Assembly: GCA_014649355.1 (NCBI GenBank)
Contig: BMSW01000011.1
Coordinates: 62,001-126,000, forward strand
Direction: 5' to 3'
Length of the DNA: 64,000 nucleotides
DNA from: Streptomyces althioticus
GTDB lineage: Bacteria > Actinomycetota > Actinomycetes > Streptomycetales > Streptomycetaceae
The translations under genes were made by a program, and so were the position numbers. Positions 51,303 through 59,500 of the stretch are shown one piece after another. Numbering within the stretch: the stretch's first letter is position 1; the number at the start of each line of letters is the position of its first letter. The notes under the pieces were generated by a model, which was given only the letters and a program-made list of their open reading frames with translations, had not been told where the DNA came from and did no database searches.

Positions 51303-51943
51303 TTGGCGTTACCCCTCTCCGACTCGAGGACGGTGGTCCGCCAGACACCGTCCTCGCCCTTTTCGAGGCGCGAGTTGTAGGCGACGTACGAGTCCTTGGT
51401 GACCGGAGTCCGGTCCGCCTTGCCGGTCTTGCGGTCCTTGTCGGAGGCCTTGGTCTCGTCGGCGCAATAGGCCAGCGCGGCCGTGTCCTTGTCGACCATC
51501 ACCAGGTCCGGGTCGTAGAAGCGCACCGTGCCGGTGATGGACCGGCCGTCGTCCACGTACCCCTTGACCCACGTCGCGGCCCCGGCGAGCGCTTCGCCCT
51601 CGTAGTAGAAGCGCAGCGCGTCGGAGTCCGGGTCCGCCGCCACGATCGCGGCGTCGGTGGCGTTGATGCGGTGCGTGACGTCCGTCAGCACTGCGTCCTT
51701 GGCTGCGTCACCGGCTTCCCATCCGTCGAAGACGTTCTTCACGTCACTCGGCAGGGTGACCGAGGGCCGCTTGACGGCATCACCCGACGGGGACTCGGCC
51801 GACTGGCCGGCTGCTGGATCCTTCGCCGCACCCGCGATCTCGTCGCCCTCGCCGGACCCGCCGTCGTCGCCACCGCACCCCGTCAGCAACAGGGCCGACG
51901 TCGCGGCGAACGCTACAGCGATGGGCAATGAGCGGCGCTTCAC
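51290..51943 (-). CDS. Lipoprotein, 217 aa
   Basis: A lipoprotein signal with lipobox LLTGC, an acidic Gly/Ser-rich linker, and a compact domain of about 150 residues that looks like the NTF2/SnoaL-like type (a strand-rich end with AYNSRLEKGEDGVWRTT), which is inference. First gene of the reverse cassette-2 operon, and overlaps the next gene by 13 bases. A partner for surface steps of secretion is possible. Confidence 0.75.
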   Translation of the reverse strand: MKRRSLPIAVAFAATSALLLTGCGGDDGGSGEGDEIAGAAKDPAAGQSAESPSGDAVKRPSVTLPSDVKNVFDGWEAGDAAKDAVLTDVTHRINATDAAIVAADPDSDALRFYYEGEALAGAATWVKGYVDDGRSITGTVRFYDPDLVMVDKDTAALAYCADETKASDKDRKTGKADRTPVTKDSYVAYNSRLEKGEDGVWRTTVLESERGNAKCVR

Positions 51944-52474
51944 AGTGACTCCCCGTGAGACAGAAGTGCAGTCAGGGTCAATGACGGTATCGGTGGGGCC
52001 TCAGGTTTCGCCACGTCGGCCCTACCGGGTGACACCGCCCCCTCCCGCACCCCGTCACCGAACCGGGCGAATCCCCCCGGCTCGGACCACCGTTCGTGGG
52101 TGAATCGTAAGGAGCTCATGCGGGGCGTGTGAGGAGTGGGGTGCCGTAGGTGATCCTTTCCGCGCCGAGCCTCCGGGGGATGTGGCGTCCGGCCGTGAAC
52201 GCCCGCCTCGGACAGGGTTGTTCAACCATGAAGTTGCTGGTGAGCACCCCTCGGAGCCCTGAGGTGAGCGGGGCCACTTCTGTCTTGAGGGCCGTATGCC
52301 CGGCTGATACGGTGCGATGGCTTGACACTCACGTACGCGTTGGCTATTCGCCCCCATCAAGGCGAGTACGCCCCACGCGTCCCGCCTTGTCCGCGCGCGA
52401 GCGGACGCGGGTGAAGTGTCCGATATTTCTGGGAACTTGGCAGACATCATCTTGGGTGTACGGGGAGCGGCTGC
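51944..52474. other. Control region between cassette 2 and the tad operon
   Basis: No convincing gene in 530 bases. It must hold the minus-strand promoter for the lipoprotein gene and the plus-strand promoter of the tad operon (below). A palindrome GGTTGTTCAACC lies at 52213-52224, about 100 bases upstream of the tad -35, and may be an operator. Confidence 0.45.
52322..52350 (+). promoter_or_regulatory. Promoter of the tad operon
   Basis: A consensus TTGACA (52322-52327), a 17-base spacer and TATTCG (52345-52350). Transcription from about 52357 leaves a leader of about 118 bases before the first GTG. This is the strongest -35 in the window. Confidence 0.65.
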
Positions 52475-53203
52475 GTGAAGATCCAGGAGCGTACGGGGGC
52501 GGGCGCGGGTCGTTCCGCGGCTCCGGCCGGGCCGTCGGTCGGTGAGCGGCTTCCCACTCCGCCCCGTGAGCGCAAGCCGGCTCTCGCCGCGTTGGCCGTG
52601 CTGCTGATCCTGGTGGGCGCGCTCGGCGCCACCATGCTCGTGCTGCAGGCCGGCGACCGTATCGAGGTCGTCAAGATCACCGAGGAGATCCCGGCCGGGC
52701 AGTCGGTCACCAAGAGCAACACCACCTCGGTGATGGTCGCCGAGGACCCGGGCATCCACTACGTCCAGTGGTCGCAGCTCGACGCCCTGATGAAGCTGAA
52801 GGCCGTCACCACCATCCCCGCCGGCGTGGTCGCCGTCGGGGAGATGTTCGGCTCGGAGGCCAAGGTGCCCGAGGGCAAGGCCCTCGTCGGTCTGTCCCTG
52901 AAGGAGGGGCAGTACCCGGCCGGGCTCAAGAACGGTGTCACCGTGGCCGCGTACCGCGTCGGCGGCACCTCGCGGTCCGGGTCGGGTGACGACGCCGACG
53001 GCGGCTCGGCCGGCTCCGCGGGCGGCAACTCCGTCATCGTCGAGAAGGCCCTCGTCAACTACGTCCAGGAAAAGGGCGGCGACGACCTCGTCAGCAGCAG
53101 CAACCTCCCCGTCACGCTCCTCGTCGACGACGCGCAGGCCGCGGCGCTCACCCAGGCCGCCACCAACGGCGAGGTCGCGCTCGTCCTCGTCCCTGGCAAC
53201 TAG
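52475..53203 (+). CDS. SAF-domain pilus assembly protein (CpaB/RcpC-like)
   Basis: A 242-aa protein with a cytosolic Pro-rich start, one transmembrane helix (about 37-58), a SAF-like domain (about 65-130, IPAGQSVTKSN and IPAGVVAVGEMFG) and a later domain. CpaB/RcpC proteins guide the Flp pilus through the envelope. A Gram-positive member would act in the outer wall layer. GGGGAGCGG lies before GTG. First gene of the tad operon. Confidence 0.85.
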   Translation: MKIQERTGAGAGRSAAPAGPSVGERLPTPPRERKPALAALAVLLILVGALGATMLVLQAGDRIEVVKITEEIPAGQSVTKSNTTSVMVAEDPGIHYVQWSQLDALMKLKAVTTIPAGVVAVGEMFGSEAKVPEGKALVGLSLKEGQYPAGLKNGVTVAAYRVGGTSRSGSGDDADGGSAGSAGGNSVIVEKALVNYVQEKGGDDLVSSSNLPVTLLVDDAQAAALTQAATNGEVALVLVPGN

Positions 53204-53220
53204 AAGGCGGCACCCGACCC

Positions 53221-54090
53221 ATGGCCCTCATCGCCCTCGCCGCCGACAAGGGTTCCCCCGGCGTCACCACCGCGGCCGTCGCCCTCGCGGCGGTCTGGCC
53301 GCGCCGCGTCCTGCTCGCCGAGACCGACCCGGCGGGCGGTGACCTCGTGTACCGCAGCGCCGCCGCGCACGGCGGTCCGCTCAACCCCAACACCGGCATG
53401 CTGTCCATCGCCGCCACCGCGCGGCGCGGCCTCGTACCCGACCAACTCTGGGACCACGTCCAGCCGTTGAGCGGCGGACTCGAGGTCCTCGTCGGGCTCG
53501 GCATCGCCGAGCAGGCCGCCGGACTCGCCGGGCTGTGGCCCACGCTCGGGCACGCCTTCGCCTCCCTCGCCGACTCGCCCAACGCGCCCGCCGACGTCAT
53601 CGCCGACTGCGGCCGCATCAGCGGCGACACCCCGGCCGTCGAGCTGTTCCCGCACGCCTCCCTCGTCCTGCTGATCTCCCGCACCGAGCCCGAGGCGCTG
53701 GCCCGGGTCCGGGACCGGGCGGCCGCGCTGGCCGGCAAGCTGCACGGCGGGTCGCGCGGCGCCACCACCCTGAACAGCCCCGTCATCGGCGTCGTCCTGG
53801 TCGCCGACCCGGGCAACGCGGCCAAGCTGGCCGGGCAGGTCAACGACATGCTCGTGCACGCGCAGACCGGCGCCCGCGTCGTCGGCACCCTCGCCGACGA
53901 CCCGGCCGGCGCCGAGCAGCTCGCGGGGCGCCGCCGCGGCCGCCTGGACAAGTCGCTGCTGATCCGCTCGGCCCGCAAGGTCACCGCCGACGTGTACCAG
54001 CAGTACGGGGCCGCGTGGGCCGCGCAGGCCCAGGCCGCCCAGCAGCAGACGCACGCCGCGCCGCCGCAGGGCCACGGAGCCGGGCGATGA
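53221..54090 (+). CDS. TadZ/CpaE-like ParA-type ATPase
   Basis: A 289-aa MinD/ParA-like protein. The deviant Walker A is KGSPGVTTAAV at the N-terminus. ADCGRIS stands in the Walker B place, where the Asp is kept. Such proteins fix the position of the pilus machine in the cell. A Gln/Ala-rich tail ends the protein. The next gene overlaps its stop by four bases. Confidence 0.85.
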   Translation: MALIALAADKGSPGVTTAAVALAAVWPRRVLLAETDPAGGDLVYRSAAAHGGPLNPNTGMLSIAATARRGLVPDQLWDHVQPLSGGLEVLVGLGIAEQAAGLAGLWPTLGHAFASLADSPNAPADVIADCGRISGDTPAVELFPHASLVLLISRTEPEALARVRDRAAALAGKLHGGSRGATTLNSPVIGVVLVADPGNAAKLAGQVNDMLVHAQTGARVVGTLADDPAGAEQLAGRRRGRLDKSLLIRSARKVTADVYQQYGAAWAAQAQAAQQQTHAAPPQGHGAGR

Positions 54091-55394
54091 CCGCTGTCGA
54101 CCACTCCCTGGTCAAGCGGTTCCGTCAGGACGCCGGTGACCGGATCGCGGAGCAGCGCCGCCTCGACCAGGTCAACGGCGTCACGCCGATGTCCACCGAG
54201 GACGAGCGGCAGTACGCGCGCGCCGTCATAGCCCAGATACTCGAGGAGTACGCCCGCTCCGAGATCAACGCGGGCCGTACGCCGCTGGACGCGGAGACCG
54301 AGGAGCAGTACGCGGCCGCCGTGCACGCGGCCCTGTTCGGGGTGGGGCGGCTCCAGCCGCTGCTCGACGACCCCGAGGTCGAGAACATCGACATCAACGG
54401 CTGCGACCAGGTGTTCGTCGGCTACGCCGACGGGCGCGAGGTGCGCGGCGAGCCGGTCGCCGAGACCGACGATGAGCTCATCGAGCTGATCCAGGTGCTG
54501 GGCGCCTACTCCGGTCTGTCGTCCCGGCCCTTCGACTCCGCGAACCCGCAGCTCGACCTGCGGCTGCCGGACGGTTCGCGTCTGTCGGCCGTCATGGACG
54601 TGGCTCGCCGACCCGCGCTGTCCATCCGCCGGGCCCGCATGGGCAAGGTGTTCATCTCCGACCTGGTCGGCAACGGCACCCTCACCCCCGAGCTGGGGCA
54701 CTTCCTCGCCTGCGCGGTCCGCGCCCGCAAGAACATCATGATCGCGGGTGCCACCAACGCCGGCAAGACCACGCTGCTGCGCGCCCTCGCCAACGAGATC
54801 CCGCCGCACGAGCGTCTCATCACCGTCGAGCGCGCGCTGGAGCTGGGCCTCGACACCTTCCCCGATCTGCACCCCAACGTCGTGGCGTTCGAGGAGCGGC
54901 TGCCCAACTCCGAGGGGCAGGGCGCCATTTCGATGGCGGAGCTGGTGCGCCGGTCGCTGCGTATGAATCCCTCCCGGGTCATCGTCGGCGAGGTGCTCGG
55001 CGACGAGATCGTGACCATGCTGAACGCGATGTCCCAGGGCAACGACGGCTCGCTGTCCACGATCCACGCCAACAGCTCCAGCGAGGTCTTCAACCGCATC
55101 TCCACCTACGCCCTCCAGGCCACCGAGCGGCTGCCGATCGAGGCCAGCCAGATGCTCATCGCCGGCGCGGTGAACTTCGTCGTCTTCGTCCAGCGGCGCA
55201 ACGGCTTCCAGAGCGGTGGCCGCCTCCAGCGCAGCGTGACCTCCGTACGCGAGGTCAACGGCGTCGACGGGCGGGTGCTGTCCAGCGAGGTCTTCGCCGA
55301 GGCGCCCGACGGCCGGGTCGTCCCGCACGCCCCCATAGCCTGCCTGGAGGATCTGATGGCCCACGGCTACCGGCCCAGCGGAACGTGGGGGTGA
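54087..55394 (+). CDS. tadA: TadA/CpaF secretion ATPase
   Basis: A 435-aa hexameric motor ATPase of the type II/IV family. Walker A is GATNAGKTTL (about 221-230), and the Walker B and His-box regions follow (RVIVGEVLGDEI, STIHANSS). VENIDINGCDQVFVGY is the family N-terminal domain. It powers assembly and retraction of Flp pili. The ATG overlaps the TadZ-like stop. The genes for its membrane partners follow directly. Confidence 0.95.
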   Translation: MTAVDHSLVKRFRQDAGDRIAEQRRLDQVNGVTPMSTEDERQYARAVIAQILEEYARSEINAGRTPLDAETEEQYAAAVHAALFGVGRLQPLLDDPEVENIDINGCDQVFVGYADGREVRGEPVAETDDELIELIQVLGAYSGLSSRPFDSANPQLDLRLPDGSRLSAVMDVARRPALSIRRARMGKVFISDLVGNGTLTPELGHFLACAVRARKNIMIAGATNAGKTTLLRALANEIPPHERLITVERALELGLDTFPDLHPNVVAFEERLPNSEGQGAISMAELVRRSLRMNPSRVIVGEVLGDEIVTMLNAMSQGNDGSLSTIHANSSSEVFNRISTYALQATERLPIEASQMLIAGAVNFVVFVQRRNGFQSGGRLQRSVTSVREVNGVDGRVLSSEVFAEAPDGRVVPHAPIACLEDLMAHGYRPSGTWG

Positions 55395-55398
55395 GCCC

Positions 55399-56412
55399 AT
55401 GACCACCGATCCACCGATGACCGCCGACCTCGCCGCACTCGGCTCCGTCGGCTCGATGGGCGGCCTGTTCTCCGCCACCGTGCTGTACGCGCTCGCCTGC
55501 GGTGTCGCCGTCGGCGGCGGCCTCGCCCTGTTCTTCGTCGCCGTACGCGGACTGCCCGCCAAGCCCGAGCACGAGAAGCAGAAGGCGGGCGAACGGGCGG
55601 GCGAGCTGCTCCGGTTCGCCGGGCGGCGCGGATCCCTCGCCGCGCTCGTCGGACTCGCCGTGCTGCTGATGACCCGCTGGGTCGTCGCCGGTGTCGCCTC
55701 CGCCGTCCTCGTCTTCTTCTGGGACCGGCTCTTCGGCGGCGCCTCCGAGGAACGGGCCGCCATGCGGCGCGTGGAGGCGCTCGCCTCCTGGACGGAGTCC
55801 CTGCGCGACACCATCGCCGGCGCGGTCGGCCTGGAGCAGGCCATCCCGGCGTCCGCGCGGGCCGCCGCGCCCGTGCTGCGCCCGCACCTCGACGCGCTCG
55901 TCGACCGGCTGCGCGCCCGCACCCCGCTGCCCGAGGCGCTCCAGCACCTCGCCGACGAGATCGACGACGCCTCCGCCGACATCATCGTCGCCGCACTCAT
56001 CCTCAACGCCCGCCTGCGCGGCCCCGGTCTGCGGCAGGTGCTCGGCGCGCTGGCCAAGTCGGCGCGCGAGGAGGTCGACATGCGGCAGCGCGTCATGGCG
56101 CAGCGGGCGTCCACGCGCCGCTCGGTGCAGATCGTGGTCGCCGTGTCGATCGCGTTCGTGCTCGGCCTGTCCATCTTCAACCGCGACTTCGTCGAGCCGT
56201 ACGGCACGGCCGTCGGCCAGGTCGTCCTCGCCTGCGTGTGCGGGCTGTTCGCGCTGGGCTTCTGGTGGCTGCGCAAGCTGTCCACCATCGAGACGCCCGA
56301 GCGTTTCCTGGTGCGTGACGAGTCCTCGGTGCGCCTGGTGCGTCCCCGCACCCCGGGCGCCGCGCCCGCGCAGGCGTCGCCGTTCCGGCCGGAAGAGGGG
56401 GTACGCCGGTGA
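55399..56412 (+). CDS. TadB-like type II secretion F-domain membrane protein
   Basis: A 337-aa inner-membrane platform protein. Two N-terminal helices (about 20-48 and 75-105), a cytosolic T2SSF domain (about 120-235, ASWTESLRDTIAGAVGLEQA), and two further helices at the C-terminus. It joins TadA to the growing pilus. It overlaps the next gene, its paralogue, by four bases. Confidence 0.9.
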   Translation: MTTDPPMTADLAALGSVGSMGGLFSATVLYALACGVAVGGGLALFFVAVRGLPAKPEHEKQKAGERAGELLRFAGRRGSLAALVGLAVLLMTRWVVAGVASAVLVFFWDRLFGGASEERAAMRRVEALASWTESLRDTIAGAVGLEQAIPASARAAAPVLRPHLDALVDRLRARTPLPEALQHLADEIDDASADIIVAALILNARLRGPGLRQVLGALAKSAREEVDMRQRVMAQRASTRRSVQIVVAVSIAFVLGLSIFNRDFVEPYGTAVGQVVLACVCGLFALGFWWLRKLSTIETPERFLVRDESSVRLVRPRTPGAAPAQASPFRPEEGVRR

Positions 56413-57341
56413 ACGACGGACTGACGATGCCGGTGCTCGTCGGCGCGGTCGTCGGACTGGGCGTCTACGTCCTCGTCCGCGCGCTGATGCCGACGAAGCG
56501 CAGCGCCCTGTCCCAGGTGGCCCGGATCGACGCGATGCGGGCCCGCGGCACGGCGTACGAGTCGGCGCGGACCACGGACCGCGAGTCGTCCGGCCGTTTC
56601 GCCTCGCTCCGCGCCCAGGTGGGCGAGAAGGTCGCCGACTTCTACCGGCAGCAGGGCTGGGAACAGCGGTCCCTGCGCGCCGACCTGGCCGTCCTGGAAC
56701 GCAGCTGGGAGAAGTTCCTGGCGACGAAGGTGCTGCTGGCGGTGGCCGGCCTGTTCTTCGGGCCGTTCCTGTTCGCCATCGTGTGGCAGCTCGGCTTCGG
56801 CAAGAGCCTCGCCGTCCCGGTGTGGCTGGCGCTGCTGTGCGCGGTGCTGTTCTTCGTGCTGCCCGACCTGGAGGTGCGCCGGGACGCCGCCGAGAAGCGG
56901 CGCGACCTGCGCCGGGTGATCGGCGCGTACCTGGACCTGGTGTCGATGAGCCTGGCCGGCGGCCGCGGTCTGCCCGAGGCGCTGATGGCGGCGGCCGAGG
57001 TGTCCGACGGCTGGGCCACGCAGCGGATCCGCAACGCCCTCGCCGACGCGCGGATCACCGGCCTCAGCCAGTGGCAGGCGCTCGGCCAGCTCGGGGAGGA
57101 GCTGGGCGTGGAGGAGCTGAAGGACCTATCCGCCTCGCTGGCCCTCGTCGCGGACGACGGCGCGAAGGTCCGGGAGTCCCTCGCCTCGCGCGCCGAGACC
57201 ATGCGGCACCGCGAACTCGCCGAGATCGAGGGCAGCGCGGGTGAGAAGTCCCAGTCGATGCTCGTGGCGCAGCTGCTGCTGTGCGCGGGGTTCCTGGTGT
57301 TCCTGATCTTCCCGGCGGCGATGCGGGTGTTCCAGGTGTGA
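56409..57341 (+). CDS. TadC-like type II secretion F-domain membrane protein
   Basis: A 310-aa protein with an N-terminal helix, a helix pair (about 105-155), a T2SSF cytosolic domain (SMSLAGGRGLPEALMAAAEV) and a final helix. It is the usual second F-domain protein of Tad systems and probably forms a heterodimer with the preceding gene product. GTG start set by the overlap. Confidence 0.9.
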   Translation: MNDGLTMPVLVGAVVGLGVYVLVRALMPTKRSALSQVARIDAMRARGTAYESARTTDRESSGRFASLRAQVGEKVADFYRQQGWEQRSLRADLAVLERSWEKFLATKVLLAVAGLFFGPFLFAIVWQLGFGKSLAVPVWLALLCAVLFFVLPDLEVRRDAAEKRRDLRRVIGAYLDLVSMSLAGGRGLPEALMAAAEVSDGWATQRIRNALADARITGLSQWQALGQLGEELGVEELKDLSASLALVADDGAKVRESLASRAETMRHRELAEIEGSAGEKSQSMLVAQLLLCAGFLVFLIFPAAMRVFQV

Positions 57342-57426
57342 GATACCGGACCGGTGAGCCGCGAACCGCGGACCGCACGCCGTACGTCAGAACTTCCGTG
57401 AACCGAATTCGAGAGGACAACGCGTC

Positions 57427-57678
57427 ATGAACGGACGTACCTTCCACACCGGCATCCCCGCCGTCGACTTCCTGGTCACCTTCATGCGGGCGCGCGTCGA
57501 GCGGGCGCGCTCCGGCGAACTGGACCGCGGCGCCTCCGCGGTCGAGTGGGTCATCATCTCGGCCGTCGTCGTGGCGATCGTGGGCGTCGTGGCCGCGATC
57601 ATCAACGCCGCGCTCAGCGAGGGCGCCAACAAGGTCGGCGACTGCATCAAGGGCGCGGACGCGGGCAAGACCTGCTGA
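57427..57678 (+). CDS. Flp-type pilin-like protein, 83 aa
   Basis: A short protein whose single hydrophobic helix (VEWVIISAVVVAIVGVVAAI) follows RGASAVEW, close to a type IV-like processing site with a Glu five positions after the expected cut. The charged leader is unusually long (about 36 residues). The C-terminus has two cysteines (GDCIKGADAGKTC) that may form a disulfide. It is the candidate major pilin of the operon. Ribosome site GAGAGGAC. Confidence 0.85.
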   Translation: MNGRTFHTGIPAVDFLVTFMRARVERARSGELDRGASAVEWVIISAVVVAIVGVVAAIINAALSEGANKVGDCIKGADAGKTC

Positions 57679-57697
57679 CCGCGCGAACCTTCTCGAC

Positions 57698-58156
57698 GTG
57701 ACGGGGATGCCGGTGCGCGTACGCAGCTGGGTACGCCGACGGGTGGAGGCCGCCTCCGCCCGCGGCGATTCCGGCATGACCGCGATCGAGTTCGTCTTCC
57801 TCACGCCGATCCTGTTCTTCATGATCTTCGCGACGGTGCAGTTCGCGCTGTACTTCTTCGCCGATCACGTCGCGCAGGCGGCGGCGCAGGCGGGCGCGCG
57901 CAAGGCGCGGGCCACGGCGGACGCCGAACCGGGCGGCTGGCGGGGCGAGGCGCGGGACGTGGTCGACAGCTACATCCGGCAACTGGGACCGCAGCTGGTC
58001 ATCGCCCCCGACGTGAAGATGCTCCAGCCGGAGCAGAACACGGTCGGCGTGGAGATCACCGCCCGCATCCCGACGGTGTTCCCGGGCCTCGACCTGACGG
58101 TGCACGCGCGGTCTCAGGGACCGGTGGAGCGGTTCGTGCAGGAGGGGGAGAACTGA
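57698..58156 (+). CDS. TadE-family minor pilin-like protein
   Basis: A 152-aa protein with one N-terminal helix that follows DSGMTAIEFVFLTPILFF, the TadE signature with a Glu for processing. The C-terminal domain of about 95 residues is outside the membrane. The GTG at 57698 or the ATG at 57707 could be the start, and neither has a strong ribosome site. The next ATG overlaps its stop. Confidence 0.87.
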   Translation: MTGMPVRVRSWVRRRVEAASARGDSGMTAIEFVFLTPILFFMIFATVQFALYFFADHVAQAAAQAGARKARATADAEPGGWRGEARDVVDSYIRQLGPQLVIAPDVKMLQPEQNTVGVEITARIPTVFPGLDLTVHARSQGPVERFVQEGEN

Positions 58157-58584
58157 TGCGCCGTTCTCTTCCACGCGCCGTCCGGCAGGACTCGGGCGAC
58201 CGGGGTCTGTCCACCGTCGAGGTCGTCATCCTCGCGCCGGTGATGATCCTGTTCATCCTCGTCCTGGTGGCCTTCGGCCAACTCGTCGACGGGCGCGGCG
58301 CGTTGGACGGCGCGGCGCGGGACGCGGCGCGTGCGGGGTCGATCCAGAAGGACCACGCGACGGCGATGGCGGAGGCGCGGGCGGCGGCGGAGGCCAACCT
58401 CGCCGACGTCTGCTCGGGCCCGGTGACCGTCGTCCAGACCAGCCAGGGCTTCGAACCGGACACCCTGTTCAGCGTCGAGGTGAGCTGCGAGGTGCGGGGC
58501 CTCGCCATGCTGGGCCTGGACATCCCGACGACGCTCACCGCGAGCTTCAGCTCGCCGCTCGACCCGTACCGGAGGACGGCGTGA
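58156..58584 (+). CDS. Second TadE-family pseudopilin-like protein
   Basis: A 142-aa protein with the same layout as its neighbour: RGLSTVEVVILAPVMILFI helix near residue 17, then an outside domain with two cysteines. It is probably TadF-like and forms the pilus tip or base with the other small pilins. Its stop region contains the ribosome site of the next gene. Confidence 0.87.
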   Translation: MRRSLPRAVRQDSGDRGLSTVEVVILAPVMILFILVLVAFGQLVDGRGALDGAARDAARAGSIQKDHATAMAEARAAAEANLADVCSGPVTVVQTSQGFEPDTLFSVEVSCEVRGLAMLGLDIPTTLTASFSSPLDPYRRTA

Positions 58585-58661
58585 GGACCCGCGTATCCGA
58601 GGGCGATGTGAGGACCCGCGTATCCGAGGGCGATGTGAGGACCCGCGTACCCGAGGACGGC
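58581..58661 (+). repeat. Three 27-base tandem repeats at the TadG-like start
   Basis: Units at 58581-58607, 58608-58634 and 58635-58661. The first two are identical and the third differs at a few bases. Each opens with GTGAGGACCCGCGTA. Being in frame and with repeated GTG codons, unit gain or loss changes only the length of the cytosolic tail. Confidence 0.9.
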
Positions 58662-59144
58662 ACCCGCACGCCGGCGCCGGACCCGCGCGCACGTGTCCGG
58701 ACCTGGCTCGCGGACCGCGCCCGACGGCTGGACGACCGCGGCTCGGGCGCCGGCGCGGTCATCATCTTCGCGCTGGTCTTCCTCTCCCTGGCGGCCTTCG
58801 TCATCGACGGCGGCATGTCGATCTCCAAGCGGGAGCGCGCGGCGGACATCGCGGAACAGGCGGCCCGCTACGCCGCCCAGGACATCGACCGCGAGGCCCT
58901 CTACGACAACGAGGGCGGCCCCGCCCCCATCAACTTCCAGAACTGCGACGCCCGCGTGAAGGCCTTCGCCCGCGAGATGGACATGTCGGGCGCGGACATC
59001 GCGGGGACCCACTGCGTGACGGCGACCGTCGACGCGGTCGAGGTCGAGGTGCAGCTCACGTACTCGCCCGTGTTCACGGGGATGTTCTACGGCGGTGACG
59101 TGGTGGTGCGGGGGCAGGCGATCGCGGAGAACGAGGTCGGCTGA
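58581..59144 (+). CDS. TadG-like Flp pilus protein with repeated start region
   Basis: A 187-aa protein. Its helix follows RGSGAGAVIIFALVFLSLAA at about residue 52, the short form of TadG-type proteins. Before it, three nine-residue repeats (VRTRVSEGD, VRTRVSEGD, VRTRVPEDG) come from 27-base tandem repeats, each starting with a GTG that could itself serve as start. GGAGGAC favours the first GTG. The outside domain has two cysteines. Last gene of the tad operon. Confidence 0.82.
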   Translation: MRTRVSEGDVRTRVSEGDVRTRVPEDGTRTPAPDPRARVRTWLADRARRLDDRGSGAGAVIIFALVFLSLAAFVIDGGMSISKRERAADIAEQAARYAAQDIDREALYDNEGGPAPINFQNCDARVKAFAREMDMSGADIAGTHCVTATVDAVEVEVQLTYSPVFTGMFYGGDVVVRGQAIAENEVG

Positions 59145-59182
59145 GGCCGTACCGACCGCACGGCACGGGCAAGGAGGACACG

Positions 59183-59500
59183 GTGGGAGACCAGGAAGCC
59201 GACATCGCGCGGATCAAGGAGACCGCCCGCTCGCTCGGGCGCATCCGTGACACCTTCGCCGAACGCGCCAACCCCGCCGAGGGGTACGGCGTCGACGACC
59301 TCGGCTCCGACAAGATCCTGGACGCCTTCGACACCTTCGCCGACAACTGGAAGATCCACCGCAGGCAGCTCACCGAGGAGCTGGAGAAACTGCACGGGAT
59401 CACCAAGTCCGCCGCCCAGTCGTACGAAGAGCTCGACCACGAGCTCGCCGAGGCGCTCCGGCGCACCGACAAGGACCAGCCGAAGGGAGCGGGCCGATGA
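59183..59500 (+). CDS. WXG100-like small protein of cassette 3, 105 aa
   Basis: A helical, acidic protein and paralogue of the 103-aa one at 43551. Shared marks are ANPAEGYG, LDAFDTFADNWKIHRRQL and YEELDHELAEALR. AAGGAGG lies nine bases before the GTG. It overlaps the start of the candidate substrate by four bases. It is 38 bases after the last tad gene, so read-through from the tad operon is possible. Confidence 0.83.
   Translation: MGDQEADIARIKETARSLGRIRDTFAERANPAEGYGVDDLGSDKILDAFDTFADNWKIHRRQLTEELEKLHGITKSAAQSYEELDHELAEALRRTDKDQPKGAGR

Noticed and set aside
52228..52475. A possible small protein (MKLLVSTPRSP...) upstream of the tad operon
   Set aside because: The frame runs through the -35/-10 and the ribosome site of the operon and shows weak codon bias. 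It is better read as control DNA.
53148..56351. A 1067-residue minus-strand frame opposite the tad genes
   Set aside because: It is an antisense shadow of TadA and neighbours, rich in Ser/Arg/Pro and without any recognisable domain.
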